Origin: Candidatus Promineofilum glycogenicum
Lineage (GTDB): Bacteria > Chloroflexota > Anaerolineae > Promineifilales > Promineifilaceae
DNA length: 64,000 nucleotides
Direction: 5' to 3'
Assembly (NCBI GenBank): GCA_016707605.1
Contig: JADJHJ010000010.1
Location: 215,780 to 279,779, forward strand
Part shown: piece after piece, positions 31,500 through 39,626 of the stretch
Position numbering within the stretch: position 1 is the stretch's first letter
Layout: the number at the start of each line of letters is the position of its first letter
Made by a program: the position numbers and the translations under genes
The notes under the pieces: generated by a model
What the model was told of the DNA's origin: nothing
Databases searched by the model: none
The model's input: the letters and a program-made list of their open reading frames with translations, nothing else

Positions 31500-33158
31500 A
31501 TGGACTTCCCCTATCTCTCAATCATCGCCCTCTCGCCCATCCTTTTCGCGGTGCTCATCTTGATGCTGCCCAAGGAGCGGGGCGAGAACGCCCGCATGTT
31601 GGGCCTGGCGGCCATGGTGCTGGGGCTGGTGCTGTCGCTCTACGTCTACATCGCCACCTACCAGAGCCTGCCGGAAGCGGGCGCGCCCTGGGCCGAATCG
31701 TTGCGCTTCGTCGAGGAACACAGTTGGGTTCCCGCCCTCGACCTGAACTACATCGTCGGCGTCGACGGGCTGAGCGCCACGCTGGTGCTGCTGACCAGCA
31801 TCGTCGGCCTGGGCGGCGTGCTCGTCTCGTGGAGCATCGAGGATCGGCCGCGCGAGTTCTACGCCTTCTTCATGCTGCTGGTGGCCGGCGTCCACGGCGT
31901 CTTTGTGGCCGTCGATGCCTTCCTGCTCTTCTTCTTCTACGAGTTGGCCGTGCTGCCCATGTACGTCCTGATCGTCGTCTGGGGCTGGAAGGTCAGCCGC
32001 GAATACGCGGCCATGAAGCTGACCCTCTACCTGCTCATCGGCAGCTTCGTCTCGTTCATCGCCTTCCTGGTGCTCTACTTCACCCCGGTCGACGGCGGCG
32101 CGCCGCTGCGAACGTTCGACCTGCGCATCTGGTCGGAGGCCAGCTTCGCCTTCAACATCCAGATCATCTGGTTCATGCCCCTCTTCCTGGGCTTCGGCGT
32201 GCTGGCCGGTCTGTGGCCGTTCCACAACTGGTCGCCCGACGGCCACGTGGCCGCGCCGACGGCCGTGTCGATGATCCACGCCGGCGTGCTGATGAAGCTG
32301 GGGGCCTACGCCGCCATGCGCGTCGGCATCCAACTGCTGCCGGAGGGGGCCGTCTACTGGCTGCCGTTCATCCTGCTGCTGACCCTGGTCAACGTCGTCT
32401 ACGGCGCGTTCATCGCCATGCGCCAGAAGGACATGAAGTATCTCATCGGCTACTCCAGCGTCAGCCACATGGGGCTGGTGTCGATGGGCTTCGCCGCCCT
32501 GACCATCGCCGGCTTCACCGGCGCGGGCATCCAGATGGTCAGCCACGGCATCATGACCGCCCTCTTCTTCTCCGTCGTCGGCATGATCTACGACCGCGCC
32601 CACACCCGCGACATGGACGAACTGAGCGGCATGCGCCGCGCCCTGCCCTGGACGGTGGTGGCCTTCATCATCGGCGGTCTGGTCAGCATGGGTATGCCCG
32701 GCCTGTCCGGCTTCATCGCCGAGTTTCCCATCTTCCTCGGCGTCTGGAACGGCAACAGCCTCGACCTGAACGCCGTGTTCGGCCTGAACCCGTCGAACTA
32801 CTACGGCCTGGTGGCCATCATCTCCGTGCTGGGCATCATCATCACCGCCGGCTACGTCCTGCGCGCCATCCAGTCGGTCTTCTTCGGCGAATACGACGCC
32901 GAGAAGTGGCACGACATGCGGCCGCTGATGGGCATCGACAAGCTGGTGCTGGTCGGCTTCTCTGTCATCCTGATCGTCATCGGCGTCTACCCGGCCGTCA
33001 TCGCCCCCATCGTCACGTCGGGCATGGAGCCGGTCGTCGAGCGTCTGAACGTCGCCCAACAGGCGGCCCAATTCCACGGCGGAACCCTGGCCGGCTCGGC
33101 TCAACACCTGCTGGAGATCGTCGCCGCTAACCTTTCGAGCTGGTTGGGAGGTGCTTAG
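31500..33158 (+). CDS. nuoM: Second NuoM-type proton-channel subunit
   Basis: 552 residues with about 14 membrane helices, clearly NuoM-like but different from the first copy. Glu148 (FFFYELAVLPMYVL), Lys266 (AGVLMKLGAYA) and the Glu in GFIAEFPIF are kept. At the position of the essential helix-7 lysine (KVPIWPFH in the first copy) it has Leu235 (VLAGLWPFHNWSPDGH). Tandem NuoM subunits are known from extended 2M complex I; this copy would add a third antiporter-like unit of M/L type, perhaps with altered coupling. ATG follows AAATAGGGAAACACT. The stop overlaps the nuoN GTG by one base. Confidence 0.92.
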   Translation: MDFPYLSIIALSPILFAVLILMLPKERGENARMLGLAAMVLGLVLSLYVYIATYQSLPEAGAPWAESLRFVEEHSWVPALDLNYIVGVDGLSATLVLLTSIVGLGGVLVSWSIEDRPREFYAFFMLLVAGVHGVFVAVDAFLLFFFYELAVLPMYVLIVVWGWKVSREYAAMKLTLYLLIGSFVSFIAFLVLYFTPVDGGAPLRTFDLRIWSEASFAFNIQIIWFMPLFLGFGVLAGLWPFHNWSPDGHVAAPTAVSMIHAGVLMKLGAYAAMRVGIQLLPEGAVYWLPFILLLTLVNVVYGAFIAMRQKDMKYLIGYSSVSHMGLVSMGFAALTIAGFTGAGIQMVSHGIMTALFFSVVGMIYDRAHTRDMDELSGMRRALPWTVVAFIIGGLVSMGMPGLSGFIAEFPIFLGVWNGNSLDLNAVFGLNPSNYYGLVAIISVLGIIITAGYVLRAIQSVFFGEYDAEKWHDMRPLMGIDKLVLVGFSVILIVIGVYPAVIAPIVTSGMEPVVERLNVAQQAAQFHGGTLAGSAQHLLEIVAANLSSWLGGA

Positions 33159-34648
33159 TGAGCCCCAATATTACTATGTCCTGGGTGCTGGCTCTGGCAC
33201 CGGAGATCGGCCTGCTGGTCGTGCTCTTCTGCGTCTTGATCTTCGACAAGCTGTTCAAGCCGTCCAGCCCGCGTCAGGTCGGTCTGTTCACCGCCTGGGG
33301 CGGCGTGGCCGTGCTGGCGCTGACCATCGTGCTCTACTGGCTCTTCAGTGAGCCGGATCCCTTGTGGACGCTGAGCGAGAGCGCCTTCTGGGGCGGCATG
33401 ATCCGCAACGACCTGGTGACGCTCGTCTTTCGGCTGATGTTTCTGTCGGCCCTCATCCTGACCGCTCTGCTGTCGATGGACGTGCCGCGGCTGCAAAAGA
33501 TTGAGTACTACGCCCTGCTCATCACCGCCACCATCGGCTTCAGCCTCATGGCCGCCTCGACCGACCTGATCATGATCTACGTCGCCCTGGAGACGGCCAG
33601 TATCTCGTCCTACCTGCTGGCCGGCTTCTACAGCGGCGAGGGGCGCTCGTCGGAAGCGGGCATGAAGTACTTCGTCTATGGCGCGTTCACCACGGCGGTC
33701 ATGCTCTACGGTATGAGTTTGCTCTACGGCATCACCGGCCAGACGAACATCTACGTCATCGGCAGCGTTTTCAGCGGCGAGCAGACGGCCGGTGTCGAGC
33801 CGTTGCTGCTGCTGGCGGCGGTGCTGGTCGTCGTCGGCTTCGCCTTCAAGACCTCGATTGTGCCCTACCACTTCTGGGCGCCCGACGTTTACGAAGGCGC
33901 GCCGACGCCGTTCACCGGCTTCCTGTCCACGGCCTCCAAGGCGGCCGGGTTCGCCGTCTTCCTGCGCGTCTTCCTGGCCGGCGCGCTTGGCCCGGTGGTG
34001 CAGGGGGAGTGGTGGGCCATGCTCGTCGCCATGTGCATCATCACCATGCTGCTGGGCAACTTCGTCGCCATCTACCAGACAAACATCAAGCGCCTGCTGG
34101 CCTACTCCAGCATCGCCCAGGCCGGCTACGCCCTCATCGGCCTGGTCACGCTGACCCAGGACGGCTCCGGGGCGACGCTGTTCTATCTGCTGATGTACGT
34201 CTTCACCAACATCGCCGCCTTCGGCGTCATCATCCTGGTCAGCAACGCCACCGGCGCCGACGAGATCAAAGACCTCAACGGGCTGAACCGGCGCTCGCCT
34301 TTCCTGGCGCTGGTGATGCTGTTCGCCGTGCTGTCGCTCGGCGGCATCCCGCCGACGGCCGGCTTCTTCGGCAAGTTCTTCCTGTTCAAAGCCGCCGTTG
34401 ACGCCGGGCTGTGGTGGCTGGCGGCCGTCGGCATCCTGATGGCTTTCGTCGGCCTCTACTACTACCTGAGCATCATCAAGGTCATGTACCTCTATCGCTC
34501 GGAGCAGGACGACGTGGCCATCCCCGTCTCGCGCGCGGCGCAGGTCGGGCTGGCCATCGCCGTGGCCTTCATCATCTACCTGGGCGTCAGCGCCGGGTCG
34601 GCCTTTGACCTGACCCGCGATGCCGCCGCCGCCTTCTTTAGCGGCTAA
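33158..34648 (+). CDS. nuoN: NADH-quinone oxidoreductase subunit N
   Basis: 496 residues, 14 membrane helices. GTG start with GGGAGG upstream; ATG 33176 in the same frame would be an alternative. Landmarks are ALETASISSYLLAGF, GFAFKTSIVPYHFWAPDVYE and RLLAYSSIAQAGYALIGL, with the channel lysine in FKTSIVP. It is the inner antiporter-like subunit, next to NuoK. It is the last gene of this operon; no nuoE, F, G or I follows. Confidence 0.95.
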   Translation: MSPNITMSWVLALAPEIGLLVVLFCVLIFDKLFKPSSPRQVGLFTAWGGVAVLALTIVLYWLFSEPDPLWTLSESAFWGGMIRNDLVTLVFRLMFLSALILTALLSMDVPRLQKIEYYALLITATIGFSLMAASTDLIMIYVALETASISSYLLAGFYSGEGRSSEAGMKYFVYGAFTTAVMLYGMSLLYGITGQTNIYVIGSVFSGEQTAGVEPLLLLAAVLVVVGFAFKTSIVPYHFWAPDVYEGAPTPFTGFLSTASKAAGFAVFLRVFLAGALGPVVQGEWWAMLVAMCIITMLLGNFVAIYQTNIKRLLAYSSIAQAGYALIGLVTLTQDGSGATLFYLLMYVFTNIAAFGVIILVSNATGADEIKDLNGLNRRSPFLALVMLFAVLSLGGIPPTAGFFGKFFLFKAAVDAGLWWLAAVGILMAFVGLYYYLSIIKVMYLYRSEQDDVAIPVSRAAQVGLAIAVAFIIYLGVSAGSAFDLTRDAAAAFFSG

Positions 34649-34649
34649 A

Positions 34650-34677
34650 TTGACAGCGTGATCGCTTGTGATAGAAT
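34650..34677 (+). promoter_or_regulatory. Promoter of the F0 ATP synthase operon
   Basis: TTGACA (34650-34655), 16-base spacer, TAGAAT (34672-34677): the best sigma70-type promoter in the window. A long repeat lies between it and the first gene. Confidence 0.7.
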
Positions 34678-34685
34678 GCGCAAGT

Positions 34686-34790
34686 AGAAATTAGGAATTA
34701 GGAATTAAGAATTAGGAATGCAAGAAACAGAGCGCCACCCGGTCGTTTCTCTGAATTTTTAATTCGCAATTTCTAATTCCTAATTGGTTA
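34686..34790. repeat. AATTAGGAATTAGG palindrome in the atp leader
   Basis: GAAATTAGGAATTAGGAATTAAGAATTAGG pairs with TTTTTAATTCGCAATTTCTAATTCCTAATT across a 40-base loop. It is AT-rich, unlike its surroundings, and would be transcribed as part of the operon leader. Confidence 0.85.
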
Positions 34791-34796
34791 AAAGCC

Positions 34797-35090
34797 GTGT
34801 CGAACGATCCGAACCTCCGCCGCACCGCCCACATGGCCAACATGGTTGGCCAGGTTGGTTGCGTGACCGGCATTGTCGCCCTGCTGATTATTGGCCTCGC
34901 TTTCGGGGCCGGCTGGCTGTTGGACGACATGCTCGGCAATGAGCGCAAGATCTTCACCGTCATTTTCATGCTCGGCAGCTTTCCCGTGACCCTCTACGCG
35001 ATGGTCCGCATCAGCCTATGGATGGTCGGCCGCGCCCAGGCAAGCATCGAGCGCATAGAAGCAGAAGAGAGGGATAAACCAGCCGTATGA
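34797..35090 (+). CDS. AtpI/AtpZ-like ATP synthase accessory membrane protein
   Basis: 97 residues, GTG start. Two membrane helices (VTGIVALLIIGLAFGAGWLL and FTVIFMLGSFPVTLYAMV) joined by a short DDMLGNERK loop, as in the small proteins encoded first in many atp operons that help c-ring assembly or Mg transport. The end overlaps atpB by four bases (ATGA), supporting a shared role. Identity as AtpI or AtpZ is not resolved. Confidence 0.8.
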   Translation: MSNDPNLRRTAHMANMVGQVGCVTGIVALLIIGLAFGAGWLLDDMLGNERKIFTVIFMLGSFPVTLYAMVRISLWMVGRAQASIERIEAEERDKPAV

Positions 35091-36232
35091 TCAAGAAACG
35101 CTACATCCTCCTCATCGTGGTCGCCCTGATGATCCTCTTCGGATCAGTCATCGCCTACACCAAGCCCGTGCTGCCGTTCATTCAGTTGCCGGGCGAAGTG
35201 TATCCGGGCACGGAAGGGCTGCTGCCCGACTTCCTGTTCAACAACACCGGCCTGACCAACACTTTCGTGGCCACCCTGCTGGCTTGGGGCGTCATCCTGT
35301 TGCTCATCCTGGCCGTCCGCGGCCGTTCGCGCACGGCCGATGAAGTGCCGACCGGCTTCTATAACTTCTTCGAGATGATCATCGAAGGGGCCTACAACTT
35401 CGCCCAGAACATCGCCGGGCCAAAGGTGAAGGAGTTCTTCCCCTACTTCATGAGCTTCATCCTGATCATCCTGGTCTCCAACTGGATGGGCCTCATCCCC
35501 GGCTACGACAGCATCGGCCTGTGGGAGCACAAGCCCCACTTCGTCGGGCTGACGGCGGCCGAGGAGTTCGAGGCCGAGCGCACCGCCGCCGGCGAGACGT
35601 TCACCGAGGAAGACGTCCATCTGGTCGAGGAAGAAGCCGCGCACGCCGAAGACGAGGCCAACGCCTGGGGCCTGCGCGATGGCCTGTTCCTCATTCGTAG
35701 CAGCAACGCCATCGAGGGCGCGACGGTCGAGACTGACTCGCACGGGCGGGCCGTCGGCCGCAACATCGAGGCCGCCGACTGGACCATCGTGCCCCTCTTC
35801 CGCCCGGCCAGCACCGACCTGAACATGACCCTGGCCTTTGCCCTGATCGCCATGACGATGGTGCAGTACTACGGCTTCAAGCATCTGGGCGGCGGCTATC
35901 TGACCAAGTTCTTCCCCTTCCTGAAGAAAGGCTGGGGGGCGCAGGTAGCCAAGAACCCCATCGCCGCCATCGACCCGGCCGTCGGCATCCTGGAGTTGAT
36001 CAGCGAAATCTCCAAGATTCTTTCGTTCTCCTTCCGTCTTCTGGGCAACATGTTCGCCGGCATGGTCCTGCTATTCGTCATGGCCTACATCCTGAACGTG
36101 TTGAACATCGCCTTCTTTGGGCTAGAGTTCTTCGTCGGCGTCATCCAGGCCATCGTCTTCGGCCTGCTGACGCTCATCTTCATGAGCAGCGCCACCGAAC
36201 ACCACGGCGGCGGCGACGAGGAACATCACTAA
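35087..36232 (+). CDS. atpB: F0F1 ATP synthase subunit a with an acidic insertion
   Basis: 381 residues against the usual 230-280. The N-terminal helices and SNWMGLIPGY are typical; the conserved STDLNMTLAFAL and Arg317 (SFSFRLLGNMFAG), the arginine that faces the c-ring, are intact. Between them, residues of about 141-237 form an extra, highly charged segment (for example EEDVHLVEEEAAHAEDEANA). By position it should form a large loop outside the membrane. The gene starts by overlapping the AtpI-like gene and is followed by atpE. Confidence 0.93.
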   Translation: MIKKRYILLIVVALMILFGSVIAYTKPVLPFIQLPGEVYPGTEGLLPDFLFNNTGLTNTFVATLLAWGVILLLILAVRGRSRTADEVPTGFYNFFEMIIEGAYNFAQNIAGPKVKEFFPYFMSFILIILVSNWMGLIPGYDSIGLWEHKPHFVGLTAAEEFEAERTAAGETFTEEDVHLVEEEAAHAEDEANAWGLRDGLFLIRSSNAIEGATVETDSHGRAVGRNIEAADWTIVPLFRPASTDLNMTLAFALIAMTMVQYYGFKHLGGGYLTKFFPFLKKGWGAQVAKNPIAAIDPAVGILELISEISKILSFSFRLLGNMFAGMVLLFVMAYILNVLNIAFFGLEFFVGVIQAIVFGLLTLIFMSSATEHHGGGDEEHH

Positions 36233-36352
36233 TCGTGTGTGAATCCGCGCCGCCCAACGGCGGCGCGTAAGAGCAATCAAGAAAGTCAAATCCTGGCGAC
36301 TGCGGCGCTCCAGCGCCGACAAGCCAAACAAGCGAACACTGGAGGAATATTC

Positions 36353-36601
36353 ATGGATGAGTTGTCTGCAGCCGCTTTGGCAGAAGGTCTGAAGGCCATC
36401 GGCGCCGGCCTGGCTATGTTGGGCGCCATCGGCGCCGGCGCCGGTATCGGCATCCTGGTCGGCGGCGCGGTGCAAGGTATCGCCCGCAATCCCGATGCCA
36501 GCGGTAACATTCAGACGAACATGATCCTGGGCATCGCGTTCACCGAGGCCGTAGCTATCTACGCCCTGGTCGTCGCCCTGATCATCCTGTTCGTGTTCTA
36601 G
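36353..36601 (+). CDS. atpE: F0F1 ATP synthase subunit c
   Basis: 82 residues; ATG 36353 with a strong GGAGGAATATTC site. Two helices with a Gly/Ala-rich first one (GLAMLGAIGAGAGIGILVGG), the polar loop ARNPDA and ion-binding Glu65 in FTEAVAIYALV. Lack of the Na-type Gln/Ser ligands suggests proton coupling (inference). The frame is open further upstream, but the earlier starts lack a binding site. Confidence 0.96.
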   Translation: MDELSAAALAEGLKAIGAGLAMLGAIGAGAGIGILVGGAVQGIARNPDASGNIQTNMILGIAFTEAVAIYALVVALIILFVF

Positions 36602-36659
36602 AGCAATGCCGTCCGGCGGTCTGTGTTCGCCGGCTCATGCACAATCGAGAGGACCACGA

Positions 36660-37367
36660 ATGGAAGCATTAGGCATTAACCTGGGTTACCTGCTGACGCA
36701 AATCCTGGGCATCACCGCGCTGATTTTGCTGTTGACGGCCTTCGTCTACAAGCCCATCCTGCGCGTGCTCGACCAGCGCAAGGCGCGCATCGCCAAGGGG
36801 CTGGAAGACGCCCGCCAGGCGGAGATCGCCCGCCAGAGCGCCGACGCCGACGCCAAGCGCATCCTCGACGAGGCCCGCGCCGAGGCGTCCAACATCCGCC
36901 GCGAGGCGGTTGTCGCCGCCGAACAGGCGGCCAAGGATGTCGAAGGGCGCGCCCGCGAAGAGGCCAAGGGCATCATGGCCAACGCCCAGACCGAGGCCAC
37001 CGAGGAGCGCAACCGCATTCTGGCCGACCTGCGCGGCCAGGTGGCGGCCATCTCCATCGCCGCGGCCAACAAGCTGGTCGGCGAATCGCTGGACGAGAAG
37101 CGCCAGCACCAACTGATCAACGACTTCTTCAGCCGCGTCCCGGCCGAGGTCGGCTCGCTGAAGGGTGACGTCGCCGAAGTCACCAGCGCCCTGCCGCTGA
37201 CGGCCGCCGAGCAAGAGTCGGTGCGCCGCGTCGTCGGCGCGACCAACGTCCAGTTCAAGGTCGACCCGACCATCCTGGGCGGGCTGATCGTGCGCGTGGG
37301 CGACCGGGTGGTCGATGACAGCATCGCCAACCGCATGAGCGCCCTGCAAGAGTCGCTGCGCCGCTAA
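36660..37367 (+). CDS. atpF: F0F1 ATP synthase subunit b fused to the C-terminal part of delta
   Basis: 235 residues; ATG 36660 after GAGAGGACCACGA. Residues 8-30 are the membrane anchor, 31-150 the Ala/Glu/Arg-rich coiled coil of subunit b. Residues from about 178 (LPLTAAEQESVRRVVG, then VDPTILGGLIVRVGDRVVD) match the C-terminal domain of subunit delta, while the usual N-terminal delta domain is missing. Fusions of b and delta are known from mycobacteria in longer form. It closes the operon: atpA, G, D and C do not follow, so the F1 part must be elsewhere. Confidence 0.88.
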   Translation: MEALGINLGYLLTQILGITALILLLTAFVYKPILRVLDQRKARIAKGLEDARQAEIARQSADADAKRILDEARAEASNIRREAVVAAEQAAKDVEGRAREEAKGIMANAQTEATEERNRILADLRGQVAAISIAAANKLVGESLDEKRQHQLINDFFSRVPAEVGSLKGDVAEVTSALPLTAAEQESVRRVVGATNVQFKVDPTILGGLIVRVGDRVVDDSIANRMSALQESLRR

Positions 37368-37369
37368 GA

Positions 37370-37436
37370 AGGTGAAGGCGGAAGAAGGAGGAGAAAAAAA
37401 AAAAAAAGTCTGGTTCACCCTTCAGCCCTCAGCCTT
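37370..37436. repeat. GAAGGCGGAAG repeat remnant with a poly-A tract
   Basis: AAGGTGAAGGCGGAAGAAGG and CCTTCAGCCCTCAGCC are the two arms of the GGATGAAGG family, separated by an unusual run of about 14 A residues. Confidence 0.7.
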
Positions 37437-37526
37437 ATTTTAGTAGCTCTCGTTAAGAGAGGGGAGAAGACGGCCGCCGCGCCGAAACGGCGGCCCAAAG
37501 CCCTTTCGGTTAACCGCTAGACCGCA

Positions 37527-37562
37527 CGCCACGGGCCGGGGCCGCAACCCCGGCCCGTGGCG
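37527..37562 (+). terminator. GC-rich hairpin after the atp operon
   Basis: CGCCACGGGCCGGGG (37527-37541) pairs perfectly with 37548-37562 over a 6-base loop. Only GTTATG follows, so it lacks a T-run; transcript end or RNA-stability element are both possible. Confidence 0.55.
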
Positions 37563-37631
37563 TTATGAGCATCGCTTGACAGCCGCGCCGCCCGGCGTTA
37601 GCATCAATCGCCAAACGCAGGGATCGCCATC

Positions 37632-38243
37632 ATGAACCAGGAACGCACCACGCCGCCCCGCCCCACCCTGACCGACCAGTTGCGCGTCCGCACGCGCTTC
37701 ATCATCGACCCCATTGTCGAGACGCTGGCCCGCTTCAAGCTCTCGCCCGACCTGCTGACCGTCGTCGGCGCGCTGACCCACATCCTCTTCGCCTACCTGA
37801 TCGCCATCGGCGAGTTCCGCTGGGCGGCGCTGGCCATCGCCCTGTGCTCACCGCTCGACGCCCTCGACGGCGCGCTGGCCCGCCGGCTGGGCCGCAAGCA
37901 GGGCGGCTTCGGCGCGTTCCTCGACTCGTCGCTCGACCGGCTGGCCGAGATCGTCCTCTACGGCGGCTTCATCGTCTACTACTACGTCAACGCCAACCCG
38001 CTTATGCTGGCCGTGGCCTATCTGGCCGCCACCGGCTCGCTGATGGTCAGCTACGCCCGTTCGCGGGCCGAGGCGCTGGGCTTCGAGGCCAAGATGGGCG
38101 TGCTCAGCCGCGTCGAGCGCTACGTCGTTCTGGTCGTCTGCCTGGCCCTGGGCCTGCCCCACATCGCCCTGCCCATCCTGGCCGCCTTCACCTACTTCAC
38201 CTTCTTCCAGCGTATGTTCGCTGTCTGGAAGCAATCGCGATAG
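37632..38243 (+). CDS. CDP-alcohol phosphatidyltransferase
   Basis: 203 residues, membrane-embedded. The family motif is clear: Asp76, Asp79, Gly80, Arg84 (SPLDALDGALARRLG) and Asp98, Asp102 (GAFLDSSLDR). These enzymes join a CDP-diacylglycerol lipid to glycerol phosphate, inositol phosphate or a related alcohol. The sequence resembles PgsA/PIP-synthase-like members, but the acceptor alcohol cannot be read from it. It lies just upstream of lgt, so both may serve membrane lipid and lipoprotein formation. Confidence 0.9.
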   Translation: MNQERTTPPRPTLTDQLRVRTRFIIDPIVETLARFKLSPDLLTVVGALTHILFAYLIAIGEFRWAALAIALCSPLDALDGALARRLGRKQGGFGAFLDSSLDRLAEIVLYGGFIVYYYVNANPLMLAVAYLAATGSLMVSYARSRAEALGFEAKMGVLSRVERYVVLVVCLALGLPHIALPILAAFTYFTFFQRMFAVWKQSR

Positions 38244-38274
38244 CCGGAAGCTACCGCGTTAGAAGGAGCGCCCT

Positions 38275-39465
38275 CTGTCCGCCTCGCGTCGCCCTCAGCC
38301 GTACTGGTACGCCATCATCCCCGTCCTGCTGGTTCTGGCCGCTCTGCTGGTCGCCCACTGGCTGACCGGCTACATGCCGCCGCGAGCGGCCGTCACCCTC
38401 TTCGGCTTCTCGGTCTACTGGTACGCCATCTGCATCATCACCGGCGTTGGCCTGGGGGCGTGGGTCGTGTCGCGGCTGGCCGAAGCGCGGGCGCGGGCCA
38501 TCTTCGAGCGCATCGTCCCGGCCGAGGTGCGCGCCCGCCCGCTGGCCGAGGTCGCCCTGCCGGCCGAAGTCGCCGGGCTGTTGGCCCGCCGCAAGCTGGC
38601 AACGCTGGGCGAGGCGCTCTATGAAACCGGGCTGGACCCGCGCCGCCTGGGGCTGAAGTTGCCGCAGCAGACGCAGACCGTGGCGGCGTTGGCCATCGCG
38701 CCCGGCGTCGACCCGGCCTGGACGACGGCCGCCCCGTGGCGCGTCTGGAACCCCGACCACACCTGGGGCGGTCTGGCGCTCATCGCCGTCCTGGGCCTCA
38801 TTGGCGCGCGCCTCTACCACGTGCTGACCCCCTCGCCCAGCATGGCCGCCGTCGGCATCTACTCGCCGCTGGACTACTTCCGCAACCCGCTGCAGTTGCT
38901 CAACTTCCGTGCCGGCGGCCTGGGCATCTATGGCGCGATGGCCGGCGGGCTGCTGGCCGCCATCATCTACACCCGCCGCAACCGCATCCCGACCCTGGCC
39001 TGGGCTGACCTGGCCGTGGTTGGCGCGGCCTTGGGGCAGGCCATTGGCCGCTGGGGCAACTTTTTCAATCAGGAGCTTTACGGCCGGCCGACCAGCGTCC
39101 CCTGGGCCATCACTATCGACCCGCTGCACCGCCTGCCCGACTTCGCCGAGTTCAGCACCTTCCACCCCACTTTCCTCTACGAGTCGCTGTGGAGCCTGCT
39201 GACCTTCTTCGTCCTGCTGTGGCTGGCGCGGCGGCGGGCCGAGCGGTTGCTGCCCGGCGAACTGCTGGCCCTCTACCTGGTGGCCTACGCCATCGGCCGC
39301 AGCCTGCTGGAACTGGTGCGCCTCGACAGCCGCGCCGTGCCCTTCCTGGGGCTGGAGACGGGGCTGGCCGTGGCCACGCTCGTCTCGCTGGTCGTGGCCC
39401 TGGTGGCCGTGCTGGCCGTCGTCGTCCGGCGGTTGGGCCGGCGACGGCCTAGCGCCGTCGGCTAA
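38275..39465 (+). CDS. lgt: Prolipoprotein diacylglyceryl transferase
   Basis: Transfers diacylglycerol from phosphatidylglycerol to the lipobox Cys of prolipoproteins in the membrane. The signature GRWGNFFNQELYGRP is present, with HPTFLYESLWSLL near the end. From ATG 38374 the protein has 363 residues, but in-frame sequence upstream encodes another membrane helix (WYAIIPVLLVLAALLVA) behind AGAAGGAG, with a CTG at 38275 and a stop at 38260. I therefore choose CTG 38275 (396 residues). A charged cytoplasmic loop of about 70 residues after the first family helix is longer than usual. Several lipoprotein substrates are encoded nearby (41255, 43569). Confidence 0.85.
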   Translation: MSASRRPQPYWYAIIPVLLVLAALLVAHWLTGYMPPRAAVTLFGFSVYWYAICIITGVGLGAWVVSRLAEARARAIFERIVPAEVRARPLAEVALPAEVAGLLARRKLATLGEALYETGLDPRRLGLKLPQQTQTVAALAIAPGVDPAWTTAAPWRVWNPDHTWGGLALIAVLGLIGARLYHVLTPSPSMAAVGIYSPLDYFRNPLQLLNFRAGGLGIYGAMAGGLLAAIIYTRRNRIPTLAWADLAVVGAALGQAIGRWGNFFNQELYGRPTSVPWAITIDPLHRLPDFAEFSTFHPTFLYESLWSLLTFFVLLWLARRRAERLLPGELLALYLVAYAIGRSLLELVRLDSRAVPFLGLETGLAVATLVSLVVALVAVLAVVVRRLGRRRPSAVG

Positions 39466-39526
39466 GCGGTGGCTAATCGTCTCTGACACCCGCCCACGCC
39501 TCTGCTACACTTGGCACACAATTCAA

Positions 39527-39626
39527 CGCCAGGGCGCAAAGACGCCAGGACGCGAAGAACTGACTTCTTAATCTGTGAAATCTGCGTAATCTGTGGTTTC
39601 CCTTCTTTGAAACAATCTGTGTCATC
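39527..39626. repeat. Half CGCAAAG element followed by a CTGTGAAATCTGCG element
   Basis: AACGCCAGGGCGCAAAGACGCCAGGACG (39527-39555) is one arm only. TTAATCTGTGAAATCTGCGTAATCTGTGG (39566-39596) and CAATCTGTGTCATCG (to 39626) are one arm of the CACAGATT family. The latter reaches into the start of the next gene. Confidence 0.75.
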
